The notes: generated from the letters alone by a model not told the origin. 39,478 nucleotides of DNA from CAJXNP01 sp050305935 (GCA_050305935.1 JBNLGG010000040.1:1-39478), one strand, 5' to 3'. Positions 24,113 through 31,836 are shown, counted from the stretch's first letter. Translations and numbers: made by a program.

Positions 24113-24134
24113 AGGTCTGTCAGGGGACAGACCT
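24113..24134. repeat. Hairpin-family copy 4
   Basis: The stem AGGTCTGTC/GACAGACCT (24113-24121 with 24126-24134) closes an AGGG loop. The outermost pair is A-T where copy 1 has T-A, again changed on both arms. It is followed by TGGAGG. The GT9 stop on the opposite strand lies 18 bp away, so copies 3 and 4 may also act as a terminator. Confidence 0.8.
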
Positions 24135-24151
24135 TGGAGGGCGGGGATATC

Positions 24152-25045
24152 TTACCAATTTTTTGCATTATTCAATAACGAGTCAATTGCCGAGATCACC
24201 TTTTCAGAGGAATGTATACAGCACGGAGGAGTTCCCTTCTGTCCTACGATCTGACATGCCGTAGTGCCTGGTTTGTTTTTGATCGCATAAAAATCAGGAT
24301 TGTGATAGCATCCGCTGAACTCGCAATCATTCTGTATGACAACGACATCCTTTAAATCAGGGTGACGGAGGAGTGGACTTACCGCCCCAAAGAAAACGAC
24401 GGAAGGCCGGTGAAACGCAATGGCCAGATGGGAAGGAAAGGAATCATTTCCAATAAACAAATCACTTGCTGCCATCACCGCTTTAAGATCGCGAATACTC
24501 AGACCTCCTACCTTTTCCCCTTTTTTGTCATACAGACAATTATTTTCAATTTTATAAACATTGAGATTCTCTTGGATTAAATGGCCAATTACTTCCTGCC
24601 AATCCACCCCATAAATCTGTCGGTAATTGAGATCAGAATTGGTTTCCGTATGAATCAAAACATAAGGTTTTTGCAATTTTTCTGAAAGAGCCGTTGGTAC
24701 TGAATGTAATTGGGGCCTCTTTGGTTCAAAACCTTTTAAATTCAGGATTTTTGCATAGGCTTCCTGCACAGGTAGCTGGGGAAATTTCTCATAATTCAGG
24801 CGGTGGATTTTGTGAAAGGTCTTTCGAATAAGTTGTTTTATGTAAGGCTTTTTAGTTGTAATCGTAAGCTTATCAGAATGAAGCCCGTCGAACAATTCAA
24901 CACACGGCTCCGATGTAATGAACACCACCTTCTCACCCCTCTTCACCAGGAAATCCAGGATGGGCGCTACCATGACCACATCCCCTAGCGCTTTTGTCCT
25001 TTGAATGTATAGACTCAATTCACCTTCGGTTTTTACTACCCGCAA
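24152..25045 (-). CDS. Glycosyltransferase family 9 (heptosyltransferase-like)
   Basis: A 297-residue GT-B enzyme of the ADP-heptose:LPS heptosyltransferase family (GT9), likely adding a sugar to LPS core or another surface glycan at the inner membrane. Seen motifs: N-terminal IQRTKALGDVVMVAPILDFL, central VLIHTETNSDLNYR, and the sugar-nucleotide site AASDLFIGNDSFPSHLA with VVFFGAVSPLLRHP. A Cys-rich C-terminal part (CEFSGCYHNP, TPPCCIHSS) is of the sort seen in GT9 relatives of oligosaccharide clusters. The start is taken as TTG at 25045, as no ATG precedes the first beta strand and a stop lies eight codons upstream. It is convergent with the methyltransferase and divergent from the GT11-like gene. 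Confidence 0.82.
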   Translation of the reverse strand: MRVVKTEGELSLYIQRTKALGDVVMVAPILDFLVKRGEKVVFITSEPCVELFDGLHSDKLTITTKKPYIKQLIRKTFHKIHRLNYEKFPQLPVQEAYAKILNLKGFEPKRPQLHSVPTALSEKLQKPYVLIHTETNSDLNYRQIYGVDWQEVIGHLIQENLNVYKIENNCLYDKKGEKVGGLSIRDLKAVMAASDLFIGNDSFPSHLAIAFHRPSVVFFGAVSPLLRHPDLKDVVVIQNDCEFSGCYHNPDFYAIKNKPGTTACQIVGQKGTPPCCIHSSEKVISAIDSLLNNAKNW

Positions 25046-25085
25046 TAATAGGGATAAAAAATAAGATCAAAGCGGAATTGCAATG

Positions 25086-25120
25086 GGAGATGGGGAATAC
25101 TTTATTTTTCTATTTTTACC
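25086..25120 (+). repeat. Repeat A, copy 1
   Basis: These 35 bp match 25552-25586 at 34 positions. Copy 2 forms the leader of the GT11-like gene, but copy 1 leads into repeat B instead of a gene. It therefore looks like an orphan leader. Confidence 0.85.
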
Positions 25121-25122
25121 GC

Positions 25123-25252
25123 CGCTCAAAAGGTGCTGCTTTTTTTACAAAAACACTAAAACTATGTGAGGCAACACCCGGGCCGCTTGGCATATTGTCT
25201 CCTTACCATTCCCTTCGACTCATCAAATCGATATCCTCTAAATGCGTTGGCC
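25123..25252 (+). repeat. Repeat B, copy 1
   Basis: About 130 bp that recur as a direct repeat at 25414-25544, with roughly 93 percent identity by eye. The unit includes a run of eight T, a CAACACCCGGGCCGCT block and an ATCGATAT block. No coding sense is seen in either copy. Confidence 0.85.
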
Positions 25253-25263
25253 TGTGGGCGAAC

Positions 25264-25401
25264 CAATCGCTCGGCTCCAGCCGGGTGATCAATATGTTTG
25301 AACCTTTGAGCTTGAATCCTTGGAGCTGCAAATGAATCCCTCCTCATAACCCGGCCAGAGGCCTATAACATAGTCGTCACTCGGCTGCAGCTGAGCGACT
25401 G
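25264..25401. repeat. Diverged REPIN-like element
   Basis: The ends 25264-25288 and 25377-25401 are inverted repeats with four mismatches over 25 bp. Each end carries a CGGCTsCAGCCG-like palindrome. The layout (about 138 bp, two inverted hairpin ends, TTTGAAC and AGCT-rich interior) resembles the two elements at 31.1 and 31.8 kb, though the sequence has drifted. It sits exactly between the two copies of repeat B. Confidence 0.65.
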
Positions 25402-25413
25402 GGGGCTTCTCGA

Positions 25414-25544
25414 CGCTCAAAAGCGTGCTGCTTTTTTTACAAAAACACTAAAACAATATGAGGCAACACCCGGGCCGCTCGGCTCATTGTCTCCTTACCA
25501 TTCCCTTCGACTTATCAAATCGATATCCTCTAAATGCGTTTGCC
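25414..25544 (+). repeat. Repeat B, copy 2
   Basis: The second copy of the unit at 25123-25252, differing at about nine positions including a one-base insertion. It is followed within 8 bp by repeat A copy 2 and the GT11-like gene. Confidence 0.85.
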
Positions 25545-25551
25545 CTGAAAT

Positions 25552-25586
25552 GGAGATGGGAAATACTTTATTTTTCTATTTTTACC
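25552..25586 (+). repeat. Repeat A, copy 2 (leader of the GT11-like gene)
   Basis: Matches 25086-25120 at 34 of 35 positions. It ends 23 bp before the ATG at 25610, so it probably forms part of the promoter or leader. A TTTG (25539-25542) followed by TACTTTAT is only a weak promoter match. Confidence 0.8.
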
Positions 25587-25609
25587 CAAATTTTTAAAAA
25601 AACGAAAGA

Positions 25610-26530
25610 ATGGTCATTCTGGGAAGGAAGTTTGGAAGATTGGCGAATCGCCTTTGGGTGTTTACCAATTTCGCTGCCAATGCCATTGAGCATGGCTACG
25701 CATTGAGCTACCGGAATTTTGACGAATACATCGAATATTTCGAAGCGCCTTCCACAAATGACTTCGACGGTTACCCGATTAAATTCCGGTTATCAAAAAA
25801 CAAACTCCTGGACCGGCTGCGGTTCTGGAAGTTTTTTCTTTGGTACAATCTGGTCGTCAAAAAATTTAAAAGTGGACCAGGATTCTCGTTTATTGAAACC
25901 ACACCCTCCGGTAAGGCATTTCATCTCTACAATCCGAAATACCTGAAGTTGGCCTGTGATGAAAAGCAAAATCTCTATGTAGGCCATGGCGGTTTTTGGT
26001 TTATGGACAATGAGAACACCATCAAACACAAAGAGATTATTAAAAAGTTCTTGCGTCCAAAAAAAGAGTACCAAGAAATTGTTGAACAATTTATTTCCAA
26101 ATGCCGGAAAACCTCGGATTGCCTTGTGGGAATCCATTTGAGAAAAGGGGATTACAGGAGGTTTGAAGATGGGAAAAATTTTTATGAGGATGAGGTCTAC
26201 TATCATCAGATGAAGTACATCGCAAATATGCTCGGAGAAAGGGGCAAGACTTCACTTTTCATCCTTTGCTCTGACGAACCGATCAATCAAAATGCTTTTA
26301 AAGGGCTGCCGACCGTTGCGGGACCGGGACACCTGATTACCGACCTGTATGCGTTCGCTGAGTGTGACTACCTCCTCGGGCCACCGTCCAGCTACACGCT
26401 TTGGGCATCGTTTTACGGGGATGTCCCTTTAAAATTTTTGATGAAGAAAGAAACCGACTACGCACTATCGGACTTTCAGTTGGTCAAACATATCGGGGAT
26501 GCCTTTACCATGCAGGGACGGGAGTTCTAA
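25610..26530 (+). CDS. GT11-like glycosyltransferase (alpha-1,2-fucosyltransferase family)
   Basis: A 306-residue protein resembling GT11 alpha-1,2-fucosyltransferases and their relatives. It begins with GRKFGRLANRLWVFTNFAANA, the N-terminal G-x-x-x-GRL-x-N signature of the family. The donor-binding motif appears as GIHLRKGDYRRF (family consensus H-x-R-x-GDY). The later motif DYLLGPPSSYTLWASFYG corresponds to the S-S-[FY]-[ST]-x-W block. No signal or membrane helix is seen, so it acts in the cytosol on a lipid-linked or LPS glycan. The donor sugar is probably GDP-fucose, but this cannot be confirmed from sequence alone. A duplicated leader upstream suggests that a second copy once lay next to it. 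Confidence 0.72.
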   Translation: MVILGRKFGRLANRLWVFTNFAANAIEHGYALSYRNFDEYIEYFEAPSTNDFDGYPIKFRLSKNKLLDRLRFWKFFLWYNLVVKKFKSGPGFSFIETTPSGKAFHLYNPKYLKLACDEKQNLYVGHGGFWFMDNENTIKHKEIIKKFLRPKKEYQEIVEQFISKCRKTSDCLVGIHLRKGDYRRFEDGKNFYEDEVYYHQMKYIANMLGERGKTSLFILCSDEPINQNAFKGLPTVAGPGHLITDLYAFAECDYLLGPPSSYTLWASFYGDVPLKFLMKKETDYALSDFQLVKHIGDAFTMQGREF

Positions 26531-26870
26531 ATTGTGCCCAACTAATTGCCGAAACAAAATCCAGCGTAAGACCCAATGACTCAGCTTAGTAGTTTTTTTC
26601 CTGAATTAAGCATCTTAAAAGCCGCATTTGGTGGCTATTTTATCCCCTTTTTATTCCACCCACACTAAAAAATATAGAGGTATTCAATCTTTGGTAGATT
26701 GCTGCTGCCGCTATTTTAATTTTACCAAATAATGCTAATTGGATGCCATTCGAACGGTATGTAAAAAAGCCTCGCAGATAAAAAAATCCCACTACCTTAT
26801 TTAAATCATATCACGACGAAAAAAACACTGAATGTTTTTGCGGTTATTTTATTTATGATTCCCGCTCATT
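26531..26870. other. 340-bp gap without a gene
   Basis: No coding frame is credible here. A weak stem AGCC/GGCT (26620-26623 with 26633-26636) followed by T-rich sequence may end the GT11-like transcript. The rest is AT-rich, with no clear promoter box for the Dabb gene. Confidence 0.5.
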
Positions 26871-27215
26871 ATGACAGAAAGCAAGGCCCAAAGTCAAAAG
26901 ATGGAAGGCGAATTTATTCATTCGGTCTACTTCTGGTTGAAAAATCCTGGCAGTAAAGAGGATTGTGCGAAATTTGAACGTTCACTAACGAATTTTATTA
27001 ATAACTCGGAATTTATCATGCAGAAGCACGTAGGCAAACCAGCCAAAACCAATCGCGAAGTGATTGACAACACCTACAGCCTGGTGCTTTCCTTTAAAAA
27101 CAAAGAAATGCAGGACAAATACCAAACGGAGCCCGGGCACCTAAAATTCATCCAAGAAAGCGAAGCACTTTGGGAAAAAGTGCTGGTCTATGATTCAGAA
27201 AATATATTGAAGTAA
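26871..27215 (+). CDS. Dabb (stress-responsive alpha/beta barrel) domain protein
   Basis: A 114-residue protein with the Dabb fold. It shows the opening HSVYFWLKNPGSKEDCAKFE, a helix-strand segment, VGKPAKTNREVIDNTYSLVLSF and the closing YQTEPGHLKFIQESEALWEKVLVYD. Proteins of this ferredoxin-like dimeric fold occur in stress responses and as small cyclases or carbohydrate-linked enzymes, so the function is open. No signal peptide is seen. It converges on the enolase-superfamily gene with 40 bp between the stops. A tie to the sugar-acid module is only positional. Confidence 0.82.
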   Translation: MTESKAQSQKMEGEFIHSVYFWLKNPGSKEDCAKFERSLTNFINNSEFIMQKHVGKPAKTNREVIDNTYSLVLSFKNKEMQDKYQTEPGHLKFIQESEALWEKVLVYDSENILK

Positions 27216-27223
27216 AAATATGA

Positions 27224-27250
27224 TGAGTTGTGACTCATTGCTACAACTCA
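27224..27250. terminator. Hairpin between convergent Dabb and dehydratase genes
   Basis: The stem TGAGTTGT/ACAACTCA (27224-27231 with 27243-27250) fills the short gap between the two stops. A smaller alternative stem TGAGT/ACTCA (27224-27228 with 27233-27237) shares the left arm. No T-run follows. A bidirectional stop is likely from position. Confidence 0.4.
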
Positions 27251-27255
27251 CTCGC

Positions 27256-28671
27256 TTAACTCCAAATTCTATCCCAAGACCTTATTTCATTCCACTCGGG
27301 CGTAGGGGCAAAATATTTCGCTCCAGGATACAAGTGCTCTTTCACCACATCTTCATTTAATTCCACTCCCAACCCGGGTTTTTCAGGCACTTTTACATAC
27401 CCCTTATCAACAATAGGCTTTTCGATCCCTTTTACAAGATCTTCCCACCAGGGAATATCTACGGAATGATGTTCCAGCGCCACAAAATTCTGTGTTGCGG
27501 CTGCACAGTGTACATTTGCCATAAATGAAACCGGCGTGCCGGCAAAGTGCATGGCCATAGGAATTCCCTTTTCCTCCGCATAATCCCCAATTTTTTTGGT
27601 TTCCAATATTCCTCCAGCAGAAGCCAGGTCGGGATGGATCATATCTACGGCTCGTTTATCGATCAATTTGATAAATTCCTCCTTCAAGTAAATATCCTCG
27701 CCAGTAAGTGTGGGTGTATTTATTGACAGCGTAATCTCCCTCCACATATCCGTATAATCCCAGGGAACAAGATCTTCCAACCACGCCAGACGATATGGCT
27801 CCATGGCATTGCCTAAACGTATACATTCATTGACGCCGAAGTGTCCAAAATGATCAGCAGCCAATGGGATCTCATATCCAATGCCCTCTCTCACCTTTGC
27901 CACATATTCCACCATTTTTTCTAATCCCTTGTCTGTGATCTGTACACTGGTAAAGGGGTGGCGGGTAGCGCCATAGGTGTTTGGTTCGTTATCCCATTGG
28001 CGCTTTAACTCCCATTCGTTTTTATTGACAATGGTATCTTTTCCATCTGACACCATGTGTATCCCAAAATCCATTTTCAAAAAAGTGAATCCCTGGTTTA
28101 CCCTGTCCTTCATTCTCTCCGCATAAACAACTGGATCTTGTGAAGAAGCCGTATCGCAATAGATTTTAATTTTATCCCTGTATTTACCCCCTAACAATTG
28201 ATAAACCGGTACGTCGTATGCCTTACCGGCCAAATCCCAAAGCGCCATCTCTACTCCGGATACACCTCCACCCTGGCGACCATGATAGCCAAACTGCTTG
28301 ATAAGCTTAAATAACTGCTCCACACTGCACGGGTTCTTACCCAATAACCTTGATTTCAGAAAAAGCGCATACCGCTCACTGGCGCCGTCACGCACTTCGC
28401 CCAATCCGTAGATTCCCTGGTTGGTTTCTATCTTAATAATAGGGCAGCGCATGGGGGCCTTGTCCACCTCGGCAATACGCATATCCGTAATTTTAAGATC
28501 AGAGGGAGATGAGTTCCGATTCACTTTTTGCGTGGCATAGGCAACATCATCCTCTGTAGTTTTAAACATAAATCCCAAAACCAGACCTCCCGCAACCGCC
28601 TTTTTAAAGAATGAGCGTCGCCTGTTCCAGGGATTTGATTGAAGCTTTACTCTTTTACTTGAATTGGTCAT
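27256..28671 (-). CDS. Exported enolase-superfamily sugar-acid dehydratase-like protein
   Basis: A 471-residue mandelate racemase/muconate lactonizing enzyme family protein, probably a sugar-acid dehydratase giving a 2-keto-3-deoxy acid. A twin-arginine signal is visible at 17-35 (RRRSFFKKAVAGGLVLGFM), so folded export to the periplasm is predicted. Metal ligands are Asp273 (AADHFGH), Glu299 (WLEDLVPW) and Glu325 (TGEDIY). His375 (MHFAGTP) and the H-P-D block at 346-348 fit the C-terminal catalytic region, and Lys199/Asp201 (LKMDFG) the N-terminal one. The family cannot be narrowed to a substrate from motifs. It is divergent (107-bp gap) from the transporter and RraA-like genes, which suggests shared regulation. 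Confidence 0.82.
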   Translation of the reverse strand: MTNSSKRVKLQSNPWNRRRSFFKKAVAGGLVLGFMFKTTEDDVAYATQKVNRNSSPSDLKITDMRIAEVDKAPMRCPIIKIETNQGIYGLGEVRDGASERYALFLKSRLLGKNPCSVEQLFKLIKQFGYHGRQGGGVSGVEMALWDLAGKAYDVPVYQLLGGKYRDKIKIYCDTASSQDPVVYAERMKDRVNQGFTFLKMDFGIHMVSDGKDTIVNKNEWELKRQWDNEPNTYGATRHPFTSVQITDKGLEKMVEYVAKVREGIGYEIPLAADHFGHFGVNECIRLGNAMEPYRLAWLEDLVPWDYTDMWREITLSINTPTLTGEDIYLKEEFIKLIDKRAVDMIHPDLASAGGILETKKIGDYAEEKGIPMAMHFAGTPVSFMANVHCAAATQNFVALEHHSVDIPWWEDLVKGIEKPIVDKGYVKVPEKPGLGVELNEDVVKEHLYPGAKYFAPTPEWNEIRSWDRIWS

Positions 28672-28778
28672 GATCCTGTGTGTTTAATTCTTCAATAAAG
28701 GGATTGCGATGACTGATTTTTTGAAAAATCCTAAAACCTTCCTAGTTTCATCGGATTGCCTTCTATCTATAATATATT

Positions 28779-30122
28779 ATGAATCGCTCAATAAACTGGT
28801 ATAAAATCCTTCAAAGTATTTCTGTTATTTGTTTATTGGCGGTAATTATCCTGCTGCTTACAGACCATAAAAATGCTACCGCTCCCTTCCTTACAGCTTT
28901 CTTTATTTCACTGGCGATTGGCATCAGGGGGAATGAAAATTTAAAAGGTTTTTCCTATACATTCTGGATATTTTCGGGGGTTACAGCAGCGATGTATTAC
29001 CCGGAAGCCTTCAGAAGTGCTGGTGATCTGGAGTTTAAGACATTCATCGTTCCCCTTTTGCAAATCATCATGTTTGGTATGGGTACCACCATGACTCTGG
29101 ATGATTTTAAGGGAGTAGCTAAAATGCCAAAAGGAGTGATTGTCGGCCTTATTTGCCAGTTTACCATCATGCCGGTCATAGGACTGACCATCGCCCATGT
29201 TTTCAGTTTCCCTCCGGAAATTGCCGCGGGTATTATTTTGGTTGGTTCTTCGCCAAGCGGCCTGGCATCCAATGTGATGGCCTATATCGGCAAGGCCAAT
29301 CTCGCACTGTCAATTACCTTAACAGCCTGTGCCACTTTACTGGCTCCAATATTGACACCGGCATTGATGAAATTTTTAGGCGGTGAATTTGTCCCTGTTA
29401 ATTTCTGGAACATGATGATCAGCATCATCGAGATGGTGATTATTCCGATTGTGGCCGGATTACTGTTTAATTATACTTCTCATGGACGATTGAAGTTTTT
29501 TCAGGATCGGCAAACCAAGGTGTTTTTCAAACTCCTTGCTGGCACAGTAATGACCATTCTCGTATTCTTCATTTTGGGAATGTTGTTCCAACCAGTCCTC
29601 AATGAAGAATTAAGCTTTGCCGGTTTATTTCAGAAAAATATCGTCCTTCGGGTCTTTGAAACGATGGTCTATGCAGGAATTATTACTTTCTATATTCCGC
29701 TGCAATTGGGACTAATAGTTCATCACTTTAAAAAGGCCGATCTGGTGTATAAAATGATGCCCTTAGTTTCAATGGTGGGAATTGCTATCATTATTACGAT
29801 TATCACTGCATTGGGAAGAGATAATCTCCTGACTATAGGGATGGCGCTTATCTTTGCCTGTTTGTTGCACAATATGTCGGGATATTTTCTGGGGTATTGG
29901 GCTTGCCGACTAATCGGACTCGATGAAAAGTCCTGCCGGACCATTTCCCTTGAGGTTGGTCTTCAAAATGGCGGGATGGCGAGCGCTTTGGCACAGGTGA
30001 TGGGCAAGGCCGCTACTGTGGGGCTGGCACCGGCCGTTTTCGGACCGATGATGAATATTACCGGTTCTACGTTGGCCATTTGGTGGCGAAGAAAAAAGAT
30101 AAAAAATGATCTCTCCGAATAA
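28779..30122 (+). CDS. BASS-family sodium-coupled transporter
   Basis: A 447-residue inner-membrane protein of the bile acid:sodium symporter (BASS) family. It has about a dozen hydrophobic helices, including an N-terminal extension of two or three (residues about 10-75) ahead of the usual ten-helix core. Family marks are FGMGTTMTLDDFKGV, GIILVGSSPSGLASNVM with the following ACATLLAPILTPALM (sodium-site crossover region), and LEVGLQNGGMASAL (the E-x-G-x-Q-N motif). Substrates across the family include bile acids, pyruvate and other organic anions. The RraA-like gene starts 12 bp after its stop, so they are one operon, and the sugar-acid dehydratase is divergent. Uptake of a keto acid is the natural guess. 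Confidence 0.88.
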   Translation: MNRSINWYKILQSISVICLLAVIILLLTDHKNATAPFLTAFFISLAIGIRGNENLKGFSYTFWIFSGVTAAMYYPEAFRSAGDLEFKTFIVPLLQIIMFGMGTTMTLDDFKGVAKMPKGVIVGLICQFTIMPVIGLTIAHVFSFPPEIAAGIILVGSSPSGLASNVMAYIGKANLALSITLTACATLLAPILTPALMKFLGGEFVPVNFWNMMISIIEMVIIPIVAGLLFNYTSHGRLKFFQDRQTKVFFKLLAGTVMTILVFFILGMLFQPVLNEELSFAGLFQKNIVLRVFETMVYAGIITFYIPLQLGLIVHHFKKADLVYKMMPLVSMVGIAIIITIITALGRDNLLTIGMALIFACLLHNMSGYFLGYWACRLIGLDEKSCRTISLEVGLQNGGMASALAQVMGKAATVGLAPAVFGPMMNITGSTLAIWWRRKKIKNDLSE

Positions 30123-30134
30123 AATCCTATAACA

Positions 30135-31052
30135 ATGAAACGCTTCTTATTACTCTCAATTTCCCTGCTCTTTCTGCAAGCTTCAATTGCTCAATCGCTT
30201 ACCAAAGAAGGGTTGATATTTTTAACCCAGGAATGGGAAGGCGAACGTTTTGAAGATGGAAGACCAAAAATACCGGATGATCTGTTAAAACGTGCCATCC
30301 ATATTTCCATTGAAGAGGCCTGGGGCTATTTGAGAAATAAAGGCTTTAATAATCAATTTGAAGGCGACTGGAAAATGATCCACGATGATCAGCCGTTTGT
30401 GGGCCGGGCATTAACCGCCACCTATGTTCCCATGCGCCCTGATCTCATGAAGCGAATGGTAGACGAGGGTCACAAAAATGGCAGGATCGGCCCGATGAAT
30501 TCCTGGCCTATTGACATGCTCAAAGAAGGAGATGTCTATGTAGGGGACGTATTCGGAAAAATCGTTGATGGTACGCTCATTGGCGATAATTTAGGGAACG
30601 CCATTTATTCCAAGTCAAAGACAGGCGTCATCTTTTACGGAGGCTCACGGGATTTAGAAGGTTTGGAAGAGATAGATGGTTTTAATGCCCTTGTAAAGGG
30701 CTGGGATCCCAGCTATTTAAGAGAGGTGATGCTGATAGGTCTGAACGGACCGACACGCATTGGGAAGGCCATCGTGCTTCCGGGAGACCTCGTGCTGGCA
30801 AAAAAAGAAGGGGTCATTTTCATTCCTTCTCATCTGGCTAAGGAGACCATCATAAATGCAGAGTTTGTCGCCCTGAGAGATCAGTTTGGGCATCAAATGT
30901 TACGGGAAGGGAAATATACGCCCGGGCAAATCGACACCGCATGGACGGAGGAAATTAAAGCGGCATTCTTAAAGTGGCTGGACAATAAAGAAGACCAGCT
31001 TCCGATGACCCGAAAAGAGCTGGATGAGTATATGAAGGAAAGGAATTGGTGA
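30135..31052 (+). CDS. RraA-like aldolase-family protein with signal peptide
   Basis: A 305-residue protein of the RraA/4-hydroxy-4-methyl-2-oxoglutarate aldolase family, whose enzymes split 4-hydroxy-2-keto acids into pyruvate plus a second product. A Sec signal peptide (1-19, ending SIA before Q) is unusual for this normally cytosolic family. Core motifs: KEGDVYVGDVFGKIVDGTLIG, the Arg-Asp pair in YGGSRDLEGL, and RIGKAIVLPGDLVLAKKEGVIFIP. In the last block the usual acidic D-x-D-G is K-K-E-G, so metal handling could differ. It shares an operon with the BASS transporter and neighbours the dehydratase. A role in periplasmic cleavage of a keto acid is inferred. A REPIN-like element starts 90 bp after its stop. 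Confidence 0.8.
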   Translation: MKRFLLLSISLLFLQASIAQSLTKEGLIFLTQEWEGERFEDGRPKIPDDLLKRAIHISIEEAWGYLRNKGFNNQFEGDWKMIHDDQPFVGRALTATYVPMRPDLMKRMVDEGHKNGRIGPMNSWPIDMLKEGDVYVGDVFGKIVDGTLIGDNLGNAIYSKSKTGVIFYGGSRDLEGLEEIDGFNALVKGWDPSYLREVMLIGLNGPTRIGKAIVLPGDLVLAKKEGVIFIPSHLAKETIINAEFVALRDQFGHQMLREGKYTPGQIDTAWTEEIKAAFLKWLDNKEDQLPMTRKELDEYMKERNW

Positions 31053-31142
31053 CGAGCATCCCGCGTCTGACGGTTCGGGCAGATTTTGTGGATTTGATGC
31101 TTTGATCTTCAAACCGTCTGACGCATACTTCCACACTCAATT

Positions 31143-31268
31143 TCCCGGCTCCTGCCGGGTAATCTATATTTTACAAGCTTCCAGCTAAAATAGGAATGTT
31201 GCAATGTTGGCTTCTACTCCAGTCAGCCGGAGGCTTCAAACATATTTCTCACCCGGCAGGAACCGGGC
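31143..31268. repeat. REPIN-like doublet, copy 1
   Basis: A 126-bp element with ends 31143-31160 and 31251-31268 as inverted repeats (two mismatches over 18 bp). Each end is itself a hairpin (CCCGGC, four-base loop, GCCGGG). Interior: AATCTATATTTTACAAGCTT and CATATTTCTC blocks, identical to copy 2. No coding frame crosses it. Confidence 0.85.
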
Positions 31269-31277
31269 GAGTAATGG

Positions 31278-31688
31278 TTACTCGATTGTGATTGCACTTT
31301 TTTCCTCTTTGGCCTTCCGAATAGCACGAAACATTACCTCAAATAAATCTTCACCATCCGAAGTCACAAAATAGTTGGATAAGTCGGTAATTTCCGAGCT
31401 AATATCACCACCCCAAGGAGGCTGTTTTGTCAAATCCATTTTATCCCAAATCACTTTGTTCGGACTGAATTTTTTCAATCTTTTTTGAATCTCCCTTAGT
31501 TCCCTTTCAGCTTTTTCCAGGTTTCTAAATGACAATTCTTCATTGTAAAACTCTGCCAAAATAGTTTTATATCTTTTACCAAAAATCCCTTTGTTTAGAT
31601 GATAATCAATTGTGTCAAAGAATGAAATTAAAAAATCACTAGCGCCTATTTCAAAAGTGGAATTTTTTGTTCTTAAACGAACTCCCAT
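31278..31688 (-). CDS. Imm70-like immunity protein
   Basis: A 136-residue cytosolic protein that resembles the Imm70 family of immunity proteins for polymorphic toxins. Remembered family features are all present: GASDFLISFFDTIDYHL near the start, an ELREIQKRLKKFSPNKVIWD block, QPPWGGDIS, and SNYFVTSDGEDLFEVMFRA near the end. The call is from recalled motif likeness and not from a search. No toxin, no Rhs or T6SS gene and no adhesin lie beside it, so it is an orphan. Two REPIN-like doublets lie on each side. Acquired immunity against a neighbour's toxin, or the remains of a lost toxin locus, are both possible. Confidence 0.68.
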   Translation of the reverse strand: MGVRLRTKNSTFEIGASDFLISFFDTIDYHLNKGIFGKRYKTILAEFYNEELSFRNLEKAERELREIQKRLKKFSPNKVIWDKMDLTKQPPWGGDISSEITDLSNYFVTSDGEDLFEVMFRAIRKAKEEKSAITIE

Positions 31689-31836
31689 ATTTCTAATAAC
31701 AAAAATTGATTGTAGTCCCCGGTTCCTTCATGCTTTTGTTAATGCGTCAAACAAATAAACATTTGACAACTTTTAAAGGCTTTAAGATATAAACACTGGG
31801 TCAAATCAAATAAGATTTTACTAGAAAATCATCACC

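Larger units (their letters stand above)
25046..25609. other. Gene-free repeat zone between GT9 and GT11 genes
   Basis: These 564 bp hold no credible gene. The order is repeat A (25086-25120), repeat B (25123-25252), a diverged REPIN-like element (25264-25401), repeat B again (25414-25544), and repeat A again (25552-25586) just before the GT11-like start. The short frames here are repeat sequence and are not conserved in reading frame between copies. Confidence 0.8.

Noticed and set aside
24018..24264. Two plus-strand frames of about 80 residues
   Set aside because: They run through hairpin copies 3 and 4 and into the end of the GT9 gene on the other strand; no independent coding sign.
24994..25335. 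Plus-strand 113-residue frame
   Set aside because: Made up of the start of the GT9 gene read backwards plus repeats A and B.
25458..25706. Plus-strand 82-residue frame
   Set aside because: Covers repeat B copy 2 and overlaps the start of the GT11-like gene in another frame.
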